DNA from: Phymorhynchus buccinoides
Lineage: Eukaryota; Mollusca; Gastropoda; Neogastropoda; Raphitomidae
Direction: 5' to 3'
Length of the DNA: 64,000 bases
Assembly (NCBI GenBank): GCA_017654935.2
Contig: CM065687.1
Span: 26,525,446 to 26,589,445, forward strand
Shown here one piece after another: positions 63,313 through 64,000 of the stretch. Within the stretch, counting starts at the first letter, position 1; each line of letters starts with the position of its first letter. The notes under the pieces are model-generated. The model had not been told where the DNA came from. It was given only the letters and a program-made list of their open reading frames with translations, and searched no databases. The position numbers and the translations under genes were made by a program.

Positions 63313-63787
63313 GACACCATGAACGGTGCTTCAAGGAAACACTTTTAATTGTAAAGTGTGATGCAGCCTGTTGCTAGTACGATGTCTATGTGTTGAGTAC
63401 CTTTATAAGCCTCGGCTTGTTGTACTCTTGTCTACATATATATTGTGTTGTTGCAAAAGTGTGTCAATAAAACATTTGTTCAAACCGAGGAAACACTTGA
63501 AACTCTACATCACACCAGCTGGTAAACTCAGCCACTGAAGTCCACCAGGCATTTCTTTTTCAAACAAAGCTTGTATGTGAGCAGTCAACGAATACATGCG
63601 GTGGTCCCCATCCCAAAAAGTACAGCTGCTTTATACTCAAGCTGTCTCTGTGACTAAGCTGTTCGTGTTGTCTGAGACAAGTCCTGCTCATGTTGTATCA
63701 GACATACATCTACTGAGCTCCACCCAAAGTGACTCAGTAACCATGCAGTGTCTTCGGGTGGATTTCCCATGGATTACTATTATTATT
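63313..63787. other. Nothing identified
   Basis: No exon or shared repeat seen. Confidence 0.4.
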
Positions 63788-64000
63788 AGGTATTTTATAG
63801 TCACAGAGGCGTCTCTGCAAAATTCGGGTTGCTCCCACCTGGAGAGTGTGTCGAAGCCAGAGGCGTGCCACCCAATTTTAATTTTTTTTAATGCGATTTT
63901 TGTGTGACTGATGAGGAAGGAAAGGGGTGGTGGTAAATTTTGACCAAATGACAACTTTTTCATTGCCACTGGGTCTAACGTGTGCTAAGTGCATGGGCAC
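63788..64000 (-). mobile_element. SINE family A, cut by the window edge
   Basis: Tail side TTTTATAGTCACAGAGGCGT and body to GCTAAGTGCATGGGCAC; the tRNA-like head lies beyond base 64000. Confidence 0.85.

Overview
The window is animal nuclear DNA: three intron-split protein genes sit in a sea of short interspersed elements, non-autonomous DNA transposons and long microsatellites. Gene content (an HSPA14-type Hsp70 and an HBP1-type AXH/HMG-box repressor), tRNA-derived SINEs and dense CA/CT arrays fit an invertebrate metazoan. A gastropod mollusc is my best guess, but that is inference and not proven by any one sequence.

Left end (1-4568): four minus-strand exons of an HSPA14-like Hsp70 (25-117, 1550-1678, 2705-2807, 4027-4182). 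The C-terminus runs off the window, and the N-terminal half is lost towards a 500-base N gap (4569-5068). Right of the gap, a 390-base CT array leads into a plus-strand gene of at least 12 exons and at least 730 codons (6776-25769, stop TAG). This gene has a proline-rich N-terminal part, an armadillo/HEAT-like helical centre, an acidic linker with a KVKF PP1-docking motif, a second helical block and a charged C-terminal helix. I could not name it. The two genes are divergent, and both lack their 5' exons at the gap.

Middle (25770-53597): about 28 kb in which I find no convincing host gene. It holds a 29-bp minisatellite, SINEs, piggyBac-like TTAA MITEs, pogo-like elements (one with a decayed transposase start), CAG-ended elements with 5-6 bp target duplications, and long palindromes. 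One minus-strand segment near 50.4 kb combines a CRE-like site, a start codon and a splice donor. It could be a first exon or the 5' end of a transposon.

Right end (53598-61199, then to 64000): five minus-strand 3' exons of an HBP1-like gene, covering the end of the AXH domain and the whole HMG box. Its upstream exons lie beyond the window or were not found. The remaining 2.8 kb is nested repeats.

The most unusual signal is repeated partial duplication of exons with their splice sites inside neighbouring introns. It affects exons 3, 5, 7 and 11 of the plus-strand gene and one HBP1 exon, whose acceptor half is present as three 113-bp tandem copies. A second theme is transposon insertion immediately beside splice sites, including a piggyBac-like MITE nested in its own kind at an internal TTAA.
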